Origin: Methylomarinum vadi
GTDB taxonomy: Bacteria; Pseudomonadota; Gammaproteobacteria; Methylococcales; Methylomonadaceae
NCBI RefSeq assembly: GCF_000733935.1
Contig: NZ_JPON01000001.1
Coordinates: forward strand, 2,712,501 to 2,776,500
Reading direction: 5' to 3'
DNA length: 64,000 nucleotides
Shown: positions 45,416 to 54,481 of the stretch, piece after piece
Numbering within the stretch: position 1 is the first letter of the stretch
Layout of the letters: the number at the start of each line of letters is the position of its first letter
The notes under the pieces: model-generated
The model's database searches: none
The model's input: the letters and a program-made list of their open reading frames with translations, nothing else
Told to the model about the DNA's origin: nothing
Made by a program: the position numbers and the translations under genes

Positions 45416-45753
45416 GCATAGCGATCCAGGCAAAACTGTCAGTTTTCTTTACAAATTTTTGATTATCCATTACAGTGCGTTCAATTTGTGAACGGTCAGG
45501 TATAAGTTGCTGGTATCGAAAGTATAATGGGCTGTTGTTTTTACCCAAGGCTAAATTTGTGTAGGGTTTATCGAGTTAGCGTTGAAGGATACGGATTTAA
45601 AGTTTTGGCATGTTTGGAAATACCAGGATTCTGCTTAATTGTCTATCGTTAACGCAGCTTTCGGGATAATATTTTTAAGTATCAGATAATTAAAGAAAAA
45701 TAGATTTTATGGCACTGCAAATATAAGGTTAAGTCATAAATAACAGTCCATCG
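45416..45753. other. AT-rich intergenic stretch upstream of the EPS-associated regulator
   Basis: 338 bases without a gene. It presumably carries the promoter of the regulator at 45754, but I cannot point to a convincing -35/-10 pair. No terminator is evident for the preceding toxin gene. Confidence 0.4.
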
Positions 45754-46086
45754 ATGCTGACAGACGAATATCGCTACATAATATTAAAACTGGTCGAAGC
45801 TAAACCGGACATCAGCCAACGCGAGCTTGCCCGCGAACTCGGTATCAGCCTCGGTAAAACCAATTTCTGTCTTAAGGCATTGATGGAAAAAGGTTTGCTC
45901 AAGGCCAGTAACTTTCGCAATAACAAGAATAAGCTGGTCTATATATACATATTGACACCGAAAGGTTTAGAAGAAAAAGCCAATGTAACAATCCGTTTTC
46001 TTCAGCGGAAAGTGCAGGAATACGAAAAGCTACAGCTGGAAATCGAACAATTGAAAATTGAAATCGAAGCGGAGCAAGGTGCGTAA
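45754..46086 (+). CDS. EPS-associated MarR-like transcriptional regulator
   Basis: 110 residues. A winged helix-turn-helix is visible: ILKLVEAKPDISQRELAREL, GISLGKTNFCLKALMEKGLL, then NKNKLVYIYILTPKGLEEKA as the wing. A C-terminal coiled coil (about 85-108) follows. This matches the MarR family EPS-associated regulators found at the edge of exopolysaccharide loci. It probably controls the cluster from 48337, although two toxin-antitoxin pairs now lie between. Confidence 0.85.
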   Translation: MLTDEYRYIILKLVEAKPDISQRELARELGISLGKTNFCLKALMEKGLLKASNFRNNKNKLVYIYILTPKGLEEKANVTIRFLQRKVQEYEKLQLEIEQLKIEIEAEQGA

Positions 46087-46162
46087 TGTCTATCGCTACT
46101 CCAGGGAGCTGGGGTTATAAAGACCAAAACTTTGTAGCCTGATAACTATATTGATCTTAAGC

Positions 46163-46552
46163 ATGAATGATATGGCCGCTAACCTTATAGAACTAGCGCA
46201 ACAAGATAGGTGCATTACCGCGCTATGGCTGTATGGTTCAAGAGCCTTGGGAAACGAACATGCGGAAAGCGACTACGACCTGGCGGTCTTGTTCGCCGAT
46301 TGGTGTGCAAATGCGCTAGAGCGGCGTTTGAGGCCGGAAGAACTGGCGCTTGAATGGCAACAACAATGCGGTTTGCCGGACGATAAGCTGTCAATCGTCG
46401 ATATTGGCAGTTGTTCGATACCGCTTGCCTGGAGCGTCTTGACTCAAGGTAAATTATTGGTGGATAAGCAACCTGACAAACGCATGAAAGCCGAAGCGCG
46501 AATCTATTCGATGTGGGAAATTGATTATGTGCATGATCAGAAGTTGGCATAG
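46163..46552 (+). CDS. mntA: MntA-type nucleotidyltransferase antitoxin, pair 2
   Basis: 129 residues from the ATG at 46163; a TTG at 46151 is also open. The motif GSRALGNEHAESDYDLAV lies near residue 27 and a third acidic residue is in KLSIVDIG. The segment ERRLRPEELALEWQQQ is nearly repeated in pair 3 (ERRLRPELLALDWQNT), so pairs 2 and 3 are duplicates. The stop directly abuts the start of the HEPN gene. Confidence 0.87.
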   Translation: MNDMAANLIELAQQDRCITALWLYGSRALGNEHAESDYDLAVLFADWCANALERRLRPEELALEWQQQCGLPDDKLSIVDIGSCSIPLAWSVLTQGKLLVDKQPDKRMKAEARIYSMWEIDYVHDQKLA

Positions 46553-46987
46553 ATGAACGGTTCGATTTCAGAAAGTTACCTTTATTCGCTTAAGCAGCAC
46601 GCCGACGATTGTGAAGCCAACCTAAAACTCCTGGCAAAGCAATATCAACAAGGGCCGCTTAGCCGCATTCAGCTACTGGCCGCCGAACGAATACTTCAAG
46701 TTTTGCTGGAAGCTACAATTGGTGCGGCAAAACATTGGGCGAAAAAGGTCACGGGCCATCCCAGCAATGAGGCGATGAAAGCGTTCAATGTGTTGCTGCA
46801 AGCGGGATTGATTAGTGACGATATTCCTTGGCGCAAACTGGTTGGGTTGCGAAATACGTTGGTACATGATTATCTCGATGTCGATCCGGAAATCGTTAAG
46901 TCCGTTATTACAGAAAGATACTATCTGCAAGCGCTCGATTTTATAAAGCAGGCAATTGAAGCATTAAGCGCGGGTGAGGAACAGTAA
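46553..46987 (+). CDS. hepT: HepT-type HEPN toxin, pair 2
   Basis: 144 residues, helical HEPN (DUF86) domain. RX4HXY is RNTLVHDY near residue 101. AAERILQVLLEATIGAAKHW matches AAERTLQVLVEVCIGIAKHW of pair 3, supporting a tandem duplication. Begins right after the antitoxin stop. Confidence 0.87.
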   Translation: MNGSISESYLYSLKQHADDCEANLKLLAKQYQQGPLSRIQLLAAERILQVLLEATIGAAKHWAKKVTGHPSNEAMKAFNVLLQAGLISDDIPWRKLVGLRNTLVHDYLDVDPEIVKSVITERYYLQALDFIKQAIEALSAGEEQ

Positions 46988-47177
46988 AATTGGACCGGGA
47001 TGTAATACTGTTTAGTTTTGATCGTTGGGGTTGAGCGTATCGGCTGCACTTTTTATTGTTAACAGGCTGAAATATAAATTGATAGCCGAAAATGTCGACA
47101 TGTTTTTAGCAACACTTATTTCAACATCTATAATGGCTTGCGTATCATTTTCAGTATCTATGAAGAATCATTGATCT

Positions 47178-47588
47178 ATGGACTTTAAACAACTGAAAAC
47201 TCGGATAATTGAGTTAGCGCAAGCAAACGACAATATCGAATTGCTTTGGTTATATGGGTCGCAGGCAAAAGGAAACGCACATGAAAAAAGCGATATCGAT
47301 TTAGCCGTAGCGTTTAAAACCTGGGAGCCCGATATCGTTGAACGCAGGCTCAGGCCTGAACTGCTCGCTTTGGACTGGCAAAATACATTAAACCTGTCCG
47401 AGGGACAATTAAGTGTTCTAGACATCAACAATACATCTATCCCCATTGCGATGGCGGTGTTGCAAAGCGGTGAATTATTATTGAGTAAAAATAAATCCCG
47501 GCAACTGCAAGAACAACAGCGCATCATGTCGAAATGGGAAATAGACTACTTATACCATTACCAACGTCAGCAGGCCATGAATGGATGA
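47178..47588 (+). CDS. mntA: MntA-type nucleotidyltransferase antitoxin, pair 3
   Basis: 136 residues. The motif is GSQAKGNAHEKSDIDLAV, with Gln where pairs 1 and 2 have Arg; the two aspartates are kept. The downstream QLSVLDINN supplies the further acidic residue. It ends STOP inside the first codons of the HEPN gene (8-base overlap), as usual for this module. Confidence 0.87.
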   Translation: MDFKQLKTRIIELAQANDNIELLWLYGSQAKGNAHEKSDIDLAVAFKTWEPDIVERRLRPELLALDWQNTLNLSEGQLSVLDINNTSIPIAMAVLQSGELLLSKNKSRQLQEQQRIMSKWEIDYLYHYQRQQAMNG

Positions 47589-47997
47589 TACCTATATTTT
47601 CTCGATGCGAGAGCATCTGGCCGAGTTACAAAGCGAGCTGCAAGGTTTGACTGATATTATCAACCAGCGCGATTTGAATCGATATGAATATCGGGCCGCG
47701 GAACGGACTTTACAGGTGTTAGTAGAAGTCTGCATCGGCATTGCAAAACACTGGAATTATGCCTTGTTTAAAACAGCGCCGGCCGATGCTTATTCCGCTT
47801 TTGCAAAGCTTTCCCAGCAAGGTATAGAGTGTGTTAACGAAATCGAATGGCGCAAAATTATCGGCATGAGAAATGCTCTCGTGCACGATTACCTGAATAT
47901 CGAACCGGAAATCATCAAAGCGGTAATAAAAAATAGAGCATATAACGCGCTGTTTGAGTTTGCGGCTAAGGGCTTAAATGAATTGCAAGGGATGTGA
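47581..47997 (+). CDS. hepT: HepT-type HEPN toxin, pair 3
   Basis: 138 residues, helical HEPN domain with RNALVHDY near residue 99 as the RX4HXY motif. Closely resembles the toxin of pair 2 in length and sequence. It is the last gene before the polysaccharide biosynthesis operon. Confidence 0.87.
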   Translation: MDDTYIFSMREHLAELQSELQGLTDIINQRDLNRYEYRAAERTLQVLVEVCIGIAKHWNYALFKTAPADAYSAFAKLSQQGIECVNEIEWRKIIGMRNALVHDYLNIEPEIIKAVIKNRAYNALFEFAAKGLNELQGM

Positions 47998-48336
47998 AAA
48001 CCTGCAACCAGCGGGCTACTTAGCTTGCGAAGTTGTTACATTAAAATGCTTAATTGCAAGACATGACACTGTTTTCCTAGATTTCGAAATGAGGATACAT
48101 GCTGTCAAGAAAATCAAGATTACAAGGAGAGCAGTTTTAAGCTTAAAAGAGTGATAGCTGTAAAATTATCGCCAAAATACTGTAATTTTCAGAGGTTTTT
48201 TGGCTAATCAGCTTTCTCTATTTTTAAAATTTTAGTTGGAAAAACTAGTATATTGTGTATTTTGAATTCAAGTTAGCAAATGCGTTGTTTTTATACGCAT
48301 TATCGGTTAATCAATTATTAAATTACTGAAATATTC
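47998..48336. promoter_or_regulatory. AT-rich leader before the polysaccharide operon
   Basis: 339 bases without a gene, strongly AT-rich towards the wbpB start, and therefore the likely promoter and leader of the operon. I looked for a JUMPstart/ops element (GGCGGTAG) and found none. No confident promoter hexamers or terminator can be named. Confidence 0.4.
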
Positions 48337-49389
48337 GTGTTTAAAATTATAGAAAATAGAAAAATTAAAATTGGTATAGTGGGATGTGGAAGAATTTCCA
48401 AAAATCACTTCGGTTCTATAGAAAAGCATGTCGATGATCTGGAGTTAGTGGCGATTTGTGATGCCGATAAGGAGATGCTGGATCGGCATAAATCAGAATA
48501 TGGTGTTAATGCCTATAGTAACCTGGAAGAAATGCTGAAGCGTGAAGAATTGGATGTCGTTTCGCTTTGTACTCCCAGTGGAATCCATGCGGAACAAGCA
48601 ATAATGTGTGCAAAAGCGGGCATCCATGTGGTCACAGAAAAACCGATGGCTACCCGATGGGATGACGGGTTAAGGATGGTCAAGGCTTGCGATGAAGCAA
48701 GGGTCAGGCTTTTTGTGGTCAAACAGAATCGGCGAAATGCGACGTTACAATTGCTTAAACGAGCGGTCACCGAAAAGCGTTTCGGCCGTATATATATGGT
48801 GAATATAAACGTATTTTGGACTCGACCGCAAAGTTATTATGACATGGGAAAATGGCGGGGAACCTGGGAGTTCGATGGCGGGGCATTAATGAATCAGGCT
48901 AGTCACTATGTTGACTTGATCGATTGGCTAATCGGTCCGGTTGCCAGTGTGCAGGCAATGATTGGAACGTTGGCCAGGGATATTGAAGTAGAAGATACTG
49001 GGATTATGAATATCCGGTGGCGTAATGGTGCCTTGGGTTCCATGAATGTTACAATGCTCACCTATCCAAAGAACTATGAAGGATCTATAACAATTTTAGG
49101 TGAGAAAGGAACTGTCAGAGTGGGCGGCTTAGCGGTTAATGAAATTCAACATTGGGAATTCGATGACCAACAACCGTATGACGAAGATATTAAGAACGCA
49201 AATTATCAGACGACTTCGGTGTATGGCTTTGGGCATCCACTCTACTACAAAAATGTGATCGATGTACTCCGTGGGCAGGCGGAAACAGAAACTGACGGTC
49301 GAGAAGGCTTGAAATCTCTGGAGGTTTTGATCGCCGCCTATCTATCTGCAAGAGACGGTAAAACGGTCAATTTGCCATTGGAATATTAA
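48337..49389 (+). CDS. wbpB: UDP-N-acetylglucosaminuronate 3-dehydrogenase (WbpB/WlbA-like)
   Basis: 350 residues from a GTG without a clear ribosome-binding site. Gfo/Idh/MocA fold: Rossmann loop [14 protein letters not shown], the [11 protein letters not shown] motif near residue 100 with the catalytic lysine, and [18 protein letters not shown] with conserved His. WbpB oxidises the 3-OH of UDP-GlcNAcA; NAD+ stays bound and is regenerated with 2-oxoglutarate, giving 2-hydroxyglutarate (established for P. aeruginosa WbpB). The next genes are wbpD and wbpE homologues. WbpA, the 6-dehydrogenase, is not in the window. Confidence 0.9.
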   Translation: MFKIIENRKIKIGIVGCGRISKNHFGSIEKHVDDLELVAICDADKEMLDRHKSEYGVNAYSNLEEMLKREELDVVSLCTPSGIHAEQAIMCAKAGIHVVTEKPMATRWDDGLRMVKACDEARVRLFVVKQNRRNATLQLLKRAVTEKRFGRIYMVNINVFWTRPQSYYDMGKWRGTWEFDGGALMNQASHYVDLIDWLIGPVASVQAMIGTLARDIEVEDTGIMNIRWRNGALGSMNVTMLTYPKNYEGSITILGEKGTVRVGGLAVNEIQHWEFDDQQPYDEDIKNANYQTTSVYGFGHPLYYKNVIDVLRGQAETETDGREGLKSLEVLIAAYLSARDGKTVNLPLEY

Positions 49390-49973
49390 TGATATATCAA
49401 CAACACGAAACAGCCATTGTTGATGAAGGTGCACAAATAGGTGCCGGATCAAGGATATGGCATTGGGCGCATGTTTGTGGAGGAGCAGTAATCGGCAAAG
49501 ACTGTTCTTTGGGGCAGAATGTTTTCGTCGGCAATAAGGTTGTGATAGGGAATAACGTCAAGATTCAAAATAATGTTTCCGTTTACGACAATGTTACGCT
49601 GGAAGACGACGTTTTTTGCGGTCCTAGCATGGTATTTACCAATGTCTACAATCCGCGCTCGGCAGTTTCGCGTAAAGAAGAATACCGCGATACTCTGGTA
49701 AAGAAAGGCGTAACATTGGGCGCTAATTGCACGATTGTATGTGGAGTAACTATTGGTGAATACGCGTTTATTGGTGCAGGATCGGTAGTTAACAAAGATG
49801 TTAAATCTTATGCCTTGATGGTAGGAGTGCCTGCGAGACAAATTGGATGGATGAGTAAACATGGTGAGCGCTTGAACTTGCCTGTGCAAGGAGAAGGCGA
49901 CGCGAAGTGTCCGGCAACAGGAGAGAATTATCGTCTAGTCGACGGTAACTGTGTTTGTATAGGATGCAAATAG
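49389..49973 (+). CDS. wbpD: UDP-2-acetamido-3-amino-glucuronate N-acetyltransferase (WbpD-like)
   Basis: 194 residues of left-handed beta-helix built from hexapeptide repeats ([39 protein letters not shown]). Conserved [17 protein letters not shown] with Asn-Pro-Arg is typical of the WbpD/WlbB group. It acetylates the 3-amino group using acetyl-CoA. It ends with a [20 protein letters not shown] zinc-ribbon-like tail. Start overlaps the wbpB stop by one base. Confidence 0.92.
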   Translation: MIYQQHETAIVDEGAQIGAGSRIWHWAHVCGGAVIGKDCSLGQNVFVGNKVVIGNNVKIQNNVSVYDNVTLEDDVFCGPSMVFTNVYNPRSAVSRKEEYRDTLVKKGVTLGANCTIVCGVTIGEYAFIGAGSVVNKDVKSYALMVGVPARQIGWMSKHGERLNLPVQGEGDAKCPATGENYRLVDGNCVCIGCK

Positions 49974-51083
49974 ATGGCTCAAACAATCCCCTTTATTGAC
50001 CTCAAATCCCAGTATCGTGTTCTTGAGCATGAAATCAAAGCACGCATAGATAAGGTTTTAGAACACGGCCAGTACATAATGGGGCCGGAGGTTCGCGAAC
50101 TCGAGGAAAAGCTTGCTGATTATGTAGGTGTGAAGCATTGCATTGCCGGAAGCAGTGGAACCGATACTTTGTTAATCGCCATGATGGCATTGGGTATTGG
50201 ACAAGGAGATGAGGTTATTACGACTCCCTTTACCTTCATTGCTACCGGAGAAATGATTGCTTTATTGGGGGCCACGCCCGTCTTTGTTGATATCGACCCA
50301 AAGACCTATAATATTGATCCGTCGAAAATCGAAGCGGCAATCACATCCAAAACTAAGGCTATCATGCCTGTGAGTCTATATGGCCAGTGCGCCGACTTTG
50401 ATGCTATCAACGCGATTGGTGAAAAACATGGGTTACCTGTCATTGAAGATGGAGCGCAATCTTTTGGCGCTACCTACAAGGGACGCAGATCTTGCAGTCT
50501 CAGCACCATCGGTTCTACGAGTTTTTTTCCATCCAAGCCTTTGGGTGCTTATGGTGATGGTGGCGCTCTTTTTACCGATGATGACGAATTAGCCAAAAAC
50601 ATGCGCGAAATCCGTGTTCATGGTCAAGATCGTCGTTATCATCATGTATGTATTGGCATCAATGGCCGGTTGGATACCATGCAGGCGGCAATCTTGCTGG
50701 TCAAACTGGAACATTTCGATTGGGAAGTCAAGCAACGCCAGGAAATTGCTGATCGTTATTCGACGGTACTTGCAGGAATAGGAAGCAAAATCACAATTCC
50801 ATTCGTTGAAAAATACAATTCTAGTGTGTTTGCCCAATACACAATTCAAGTGGAAAAGCGAGATAAGGTTCAGGAACTGCTGAAGAAAGCAAATATTCCA
50901 ACAGCAGTGCATTACCCTGTTCCCTTAAATCGTCAGCCAGCTCTAGCCTGTCCTGATAGATTCGAGCACAGTGAATGTGCGGCCGAACGAGTACTGAGCT
51001 TACCGATGCATCCTTATCTTGATGATGTACACATGGAGCAAGTGGTGACATCTTTACTCAAGGCTGTAAATTCGGTCGAATGA
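49974..51083 (+). CDS. wbpE: UDP-2-acetamido-2-deoxy-3-oxo-glucuronate aminotransferase (WbpE-like)
   Basis: 369 residues, DegT/DnrJ/EryC1 PLP aminotransferase. It has AGSSGTDTLLIAMMALGIGQ, VITTPFTFIATG, VIEDGAQSFGATY and the lysine region TSFFPSKPLGAYGDGGALF. WbpE transfers the amino group of glutamate to the 3-keto sugar, releasing 2-oxoglutarate that WbpB consumes. The ATG follows the wbpD stop without a gap. Among DegT genes here this one fits WbpE best by position and by the FFPSKPLG signature. Confidence 0.9.
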   Translation: MAQTIPFIDLKSQYRVLEHEIKARIDKVLEHGQYIMGPEVRELEEKLADYVGVKHCIAGSSGTDTLLIAMMALGIGQGDEVITTPFTFIATGEMIALLGATPVFVDIDPKTYNIDPSKIEAAITSKTKAIMPVSLYGQCADFDAINAIGEKHGLPVIEDGAQSFGATYKGRRSCSLSTIGSTSFFPSKPLGAYGDGGALFTDDDELAKNMREIRVHGQDRRYHHVCIGINGRLDTMQAAILLVKLEHFDWEVKQRQEIADRYSTVLAGIGSKITIPFVEKYNSSVFAQYTIQVEKRDKVQELLKKANIPTAVHYPVPLNRQPALACPDRFEHSECAAERVLSLPMHPYLDDVHMEQVVTSLLKAVNSVE

Positions 51084-52282
51084 AATATTATGATTATGTC
51101 ATAGTTGGCGCTGGAATCGTTGGTCTGACCATCGCTCGGGAACTATTTTCAAGAGAGCCTGAAGCCAAAATTCTAATGCTCGAAAAAGAGCTTGAAGTTG
51201 GAAGACATGGAAGTGGGCGCAATAGTGGAGTGCTTCATTCTGGAATATATTATCCAGAGGGTTCCCTGAAAGCACGTATGTGTGCTTCAGGCGCCAAACT
51301 GATGGCCGATTATTGCGATGCCAACAAATTACCTATTGTGCGTTTGGGCAAAGTCATACTACCGGTAAGAGATAACCACGGGCCGCAATTGGAACTGTTG
51401 TTTCAACGAGCTGTAGCCAACGGTGCAAAAGTTGAAATCATAGATCAACGGCAATTGCATGAACTAGAACCTTCTGCACGCTCGGTAATCGGGAAAGCTT
51501 TGTATGTACCCGAGACAGCAGTCGTAGATCCAGGAACAATCGTCAAACACATCTCGTCCGAGTTACAAAACATGGGTATCGATATCGTTTTTGATACGCA
51601 AATAAATGATGTGGATGTTGAACGAGCAACACTTAATACCAATCATGGCGAATTTAGATATGGTTGGTTGTTCAACAGTGCAGGACAATATGCCGATAAG
51701 GTCGCGAATGCTTTCGATGTTGGTAAGTGCTATACGCTGCTACCGTTCAAAGGGATCTACTATCGGCTTTCATCTGCATCGAAGGTAGTATGTAATCGCC
51801 TGATTTATCCTTTGCCTGATCTTAATGTCCCGTTCTTGGGCGTTCACTACACAAAAAAAATTGATGGCCAGGTCTATCTTGGACCAACCGCACTACCTGC
51901 TTTGGGAAGAGAACATTATCAAAGATTAGAGGGGATAAATCTGGTTGAAGGGACCTCGATTCTATTTAGATTGGGGCAGCAGTATTTTTTTAATAAGCAG
52001 GGTTTTAGAGAGTTTTCACACATAGAAGCATTGAGATTTTTTAAGTCTAAATTTGCGGAGGCGGGTCGATTGCTAACGCCAGGATTGAGCGATGAGGATT
52101 TGTTGCCCTGTAATAAGGTAGGCATTCGTGCCCAGTTGCTAGATTTGAAAAAACATGAGCTGGTCATGGATTTTGTCGTGGAGAATGGTGAGAACAGTAC
52201 TCATGTGCTTAATGCGATTTCGCCAGCTTTCACTAGCTCAATGAGTTTTGCAAAGTATATTGTTGATCAAAAGGTAAATTAA
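51080..52282 (+). CDS. lhgO: L-2-hydroxyglutarate oxidase (LhgO-like)
   Basis: 400 residues. FAD-binding GxGxxG motif in YVIVGAGIVGLTIARELFSR at the N-terminus, then GRNSGVLHSGIYYPEGSLKA, which is the LhgO/L2HGDH signature. Further PETAVVDPGTIVKHIS and LPFKGIYYRL also fit. The enzyme oxidises L-2-hydroxyglutarate to 2-oxoglutarate. Here it overlaps wbpE by four bases, and the logic is recycling of the 2-hydroxyglutarate generated by WbpB. That link is inference from known WbpB chemistry plus gene order. Confidence 0.92.
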   Translation: MKYYDYVIVGAGIVGLTIARELFSREPEAKILMLEKELEVGRHGSGRNSGVLHSGIYYPEGSLKARMCASGAKLMADYCDANKLPIVRLGKVILPVRDNHGPQLELLFQRAVANGAKVEIIDQRQLHELEPSARSVIGKALYVPETAVVDPGTIVKHISSELQNMGIDIVFDTQINDVDVERATLNTNHGEFRYGWLFNSAGQYADKVANAFDVGKCYTLLPFKGIYYRLSSASKVVCNRLIYPLPDLNVPFLGVHYTKKIDGQVYLGPTALPALGREHYQRLEGINLVEGTSILFRLGQQYFFNKQGFREFSHIEALRFFKSKFAEAGRLLTPGLSDEDLLPCNKVGIRAQLLDLKKHELVMDFVVENGENSTHVLNAISPAFTSSMSFAKYIVDQKVN

Positions 52283-52283
52283 T

Positions 52284-53300
52284 ATGAATTTAAACGGGAA
52301 ACGTCTTCTGGTAATCGGCGGCGCGGGGCTTATCGGTTCGCATACTGTTGATCAATTACTTAAAGAAGATGTTGCTGAAATCAGAATTTATGACAATTTT
52401 ACACGCGGGCGAGCTGAAAATTTGGCAAATGCATTGCAAGACCCCCGCGTTAATATTTTCCCTCTTGGCGGCGAATTATTACACAGAGATTTGCTTAATG
52501 AAGCAATGAAAGGCATCGATGGTGTTTTTCATTTCGCGGCCTTGTGGTTACTGCATTGCCATGATTTCCCTCGTTCAGCTTTTGAAGTAAATGTCGGAGG
52601 CACGTTTAATGTACTTGAGGCCGTGATGAACAATGGCGTCAAGCGTCTAGTTTATTCGTCTTCAGCATCGGTATATGGTGATGCGATTGAAGAGCCGATG
52701 ACTGAAGACCATCCGTATAATAACTTGAATTTTTATGGGGCAACGAAGATCGCTGGTGAGCATATGTGTAGATCTTTGCATCATAGATACAAAAGTTCGG
52801 ACAAGCACTTTGATTTTGTTGGTCTCCGTTATATGAATGTGTACGGTCCGAGGCAGGATTATAATGGAGCTTATATCGCTGTCATCATGAAGATGTTGGA
52901 TGCTATTGACCGAGGTGAAAGCCCGACCATTTTGGGAGATGGTAGCGAAGCATTCGACTTTGTGGCCGTTGAAGATTGCGCGCGGGCCAATGTATGCGCC
53001 ATGAAATCAAACGCGACCGATAGTTTTTACAATGTGGGTACGGGTAAACGAACATCTCTTAAAGAGTTGGCCGAGATGCTGATCGAGCTAACGGGTTGCG
53101 AAAAAGAGATTCAATATGCACCGCGGAGTCAAGCAACTCTTGTTCGAAACAGGATTGGCTGCCCCAAGAAAGCCAGTGCGGAAATTGAATTTACTGCCAA
53201 ACTAGAGTTGCGCGAAGGTCTTAAAAAGCTTATCGAATGGCGTGCTCAACATAAAGCTGAGGTTGAGGCACGACGCAAGGCAGTGGGGTTGACTGAATGA
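52284..53300 (+). CDS. NAD-dependent nucleotide-sugar epimerase/dehydratase
   Basis: 338 residues, extended SDR. The NAD motif is VIGGAGLIGSH; catalytic Ser/Tyr/Lys are in VYSSSASVYGDAIEEP and NFYGATKIAGEHM; the substrate segment RYMNVYGPRQDYNGAYIAV and TILGDGSEAFDFVAVEDCAR follow. It resembles UDP-glucose/GlcNAc 4-epimerases, but the reaction cannot be told from 4,6-dehydratases or uronate epimerases by eye. Unusual LWLLHCHDFPRSAFEVN in place of the common HLAAQ segment. Confidence 0.85.
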   Translation: MNLNGKRLLVIGGAGLIGSHTVDQLLKEDVAEIRIYDNFTRGRAENLANALQDPRVNIFPLGGELLHRDLLNEAMKGIDGVFHFAALWLLHCHDFPRSAFEVNVGGTFNVLEAVMNNGVKRLVYSSSASVYGDAIEEPMTEDHPYNNLNFYGATKIAGEHMCRSLHHRYKSSDKHFDFVGLRYMNVYGPRQDYNGAYIAVIMKMLDAIDRGESPTILGDGSEAFDFVAVEDCARANVCAMKSNATDSFYNVGTGKRTSLKELAEMLIELTGCEKEIQYAPRSQATLVRNRIGCPKKASAEIEFTAKLELREGLKKLIEWRAQHKAEVEARRKAVGLTE

Positions 53301-54481
53301 GCGCTACGACGAAGCTGAATGTTCCAATCGCTCGTACAAGTCTCACTGATGACGAAATTCAGAGTGTTCTCGAACCATTGCGAAGCGGATGGTTAGTACA
53401 AGGCCCAAAGGTCCGCGAATTTGAAGAAAAGTGGTCTGCTTTTACGGGTTCGAAACACTCGATTGCGGTAACTTCATGCACGACAGGGCTTCATCTGTCA
53501 CTGGCAGCGTTAGGTTTTGGTCCTGGTGATGAAGCCATCGTTCCAGCATTTACATGGATAGCGACCGCCAATGTTGTTGAACATTTGGGCGGAAAGGTCG
53601 TGTTCTGCGATATTGACCTAGACACCTTTAACATCGATCCCGACAAAATTGAGGCGTTGATCACGCCGCGCACGCGAGCGATCCTGCCGGTACATTTGTT
53701 CGGTCTGCCTGCGGATATGCAGCAGATCAATGAAATCGCACGCAAACACAATCTTTGGGTTATCGAAGATGCGGCCTGTGGTTTCGGTAGCCGTTATCAC
53801 GGCCAGCATGTCGGTACGTTGGGTCATACCGGAAGTTTCAGTTTTCATCCGAGAAAAGCGATTACTACCGGTGAAGGCGGCATGATTACCACTCAGGATG
53901 ATGCTTTGGCAGAAAAGTTACGTCGTTTGCGCGATCATGGCGCAGCAATGACTGATCTACAGCGGCACCTGGGGGCTCGCCCTTATTTACTCGCAGATCA
54001 TCCAGATGCGGGCTATAACCAGCGCATGACTGATCTGCAAGGCGCGCTTGGGGCACAACAGATGAACAGGGCCAAGCAAATTATCGAAGAGCGTCAACGC
54101 CTCGCAAGAATATATGACGATGCTTTCGCCGATTTGGAGTGGCTCAGAACCACAGCAAGAATTGCAGGACTGGAACACGGTTACCAGAGTTACGCATGCT
54201 TGTTTAAACCTGAACCGGTCACACTGGAATCCATTCCTCGTATAAACCAAGCCCGCAACGAGTGGATGGATCATCTCCAGCAAGTAGGAGTTTCAACCCG
54301 CCCCGCCACACATGCAGTACATATGCTCAGTTATTATCGGAAAAAATATGATCTGCAACCGGCCGATTTCCCCAATGCTTATGCCGCCAATGATTGCAGC
54401 ATCTCCTTGCCACTGTTCCATGGTATGACGGAAGCGGAGCAAAACTACGTTATTCAGAAAGTCAGAGAGAACAAAGGCTGA
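53297..54481 (+). CDS. DegT/DnrJ/EryC1/StrS sugar aminotransferase
   Basis: 394 residues. PLP fold type I: SCTTGLHLSLAALGFGPGDE, VPAFTWIATANVVEHLGGK, VIEDAACGFGSRYHG and the Schiff-base lysine in SFSFHPRKAITTGEGGM. It would aminate a keto-sugar made by the preceding epimerase/dehydratase. Four-base overlap with the upstream gene and TGATG coupling to the following amidotransferase. Confidence 0.9.
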   Translation: MSATTKLNVPIARTSLTDDEIQSVLEPLRSGWLVQGPKVREFEEKWSAFTGSKHSIAVTSCTTGLHLSLAALGFGPGDEAIVPAFTWIATANVVEHLGGKVVFCDIDLDTFNIDPDKIEALITPRTRAILPVHLFGLPADMQQINEIARKHNLWVIEDAACGFGSRYHGQHVGTLGHTGSFSFHPRKAITTGEGGMITTQDDALAEKLRRLRDHGAAMTDLQRHLGARPYLLADHPDAGYNQRMTDLQGALGAQQMNRAKQIIEERQRLARIYDDAFADLEWLRTTARIAGLEHGYQSYACLFKPEPVTLESIPRINQARNEWMDHLQQVGVSTRPATHAVHMLSYYRKKYDLQPADFPNAYAANDCSISLPLFHGMTEAEQNYVIQKVRENKG

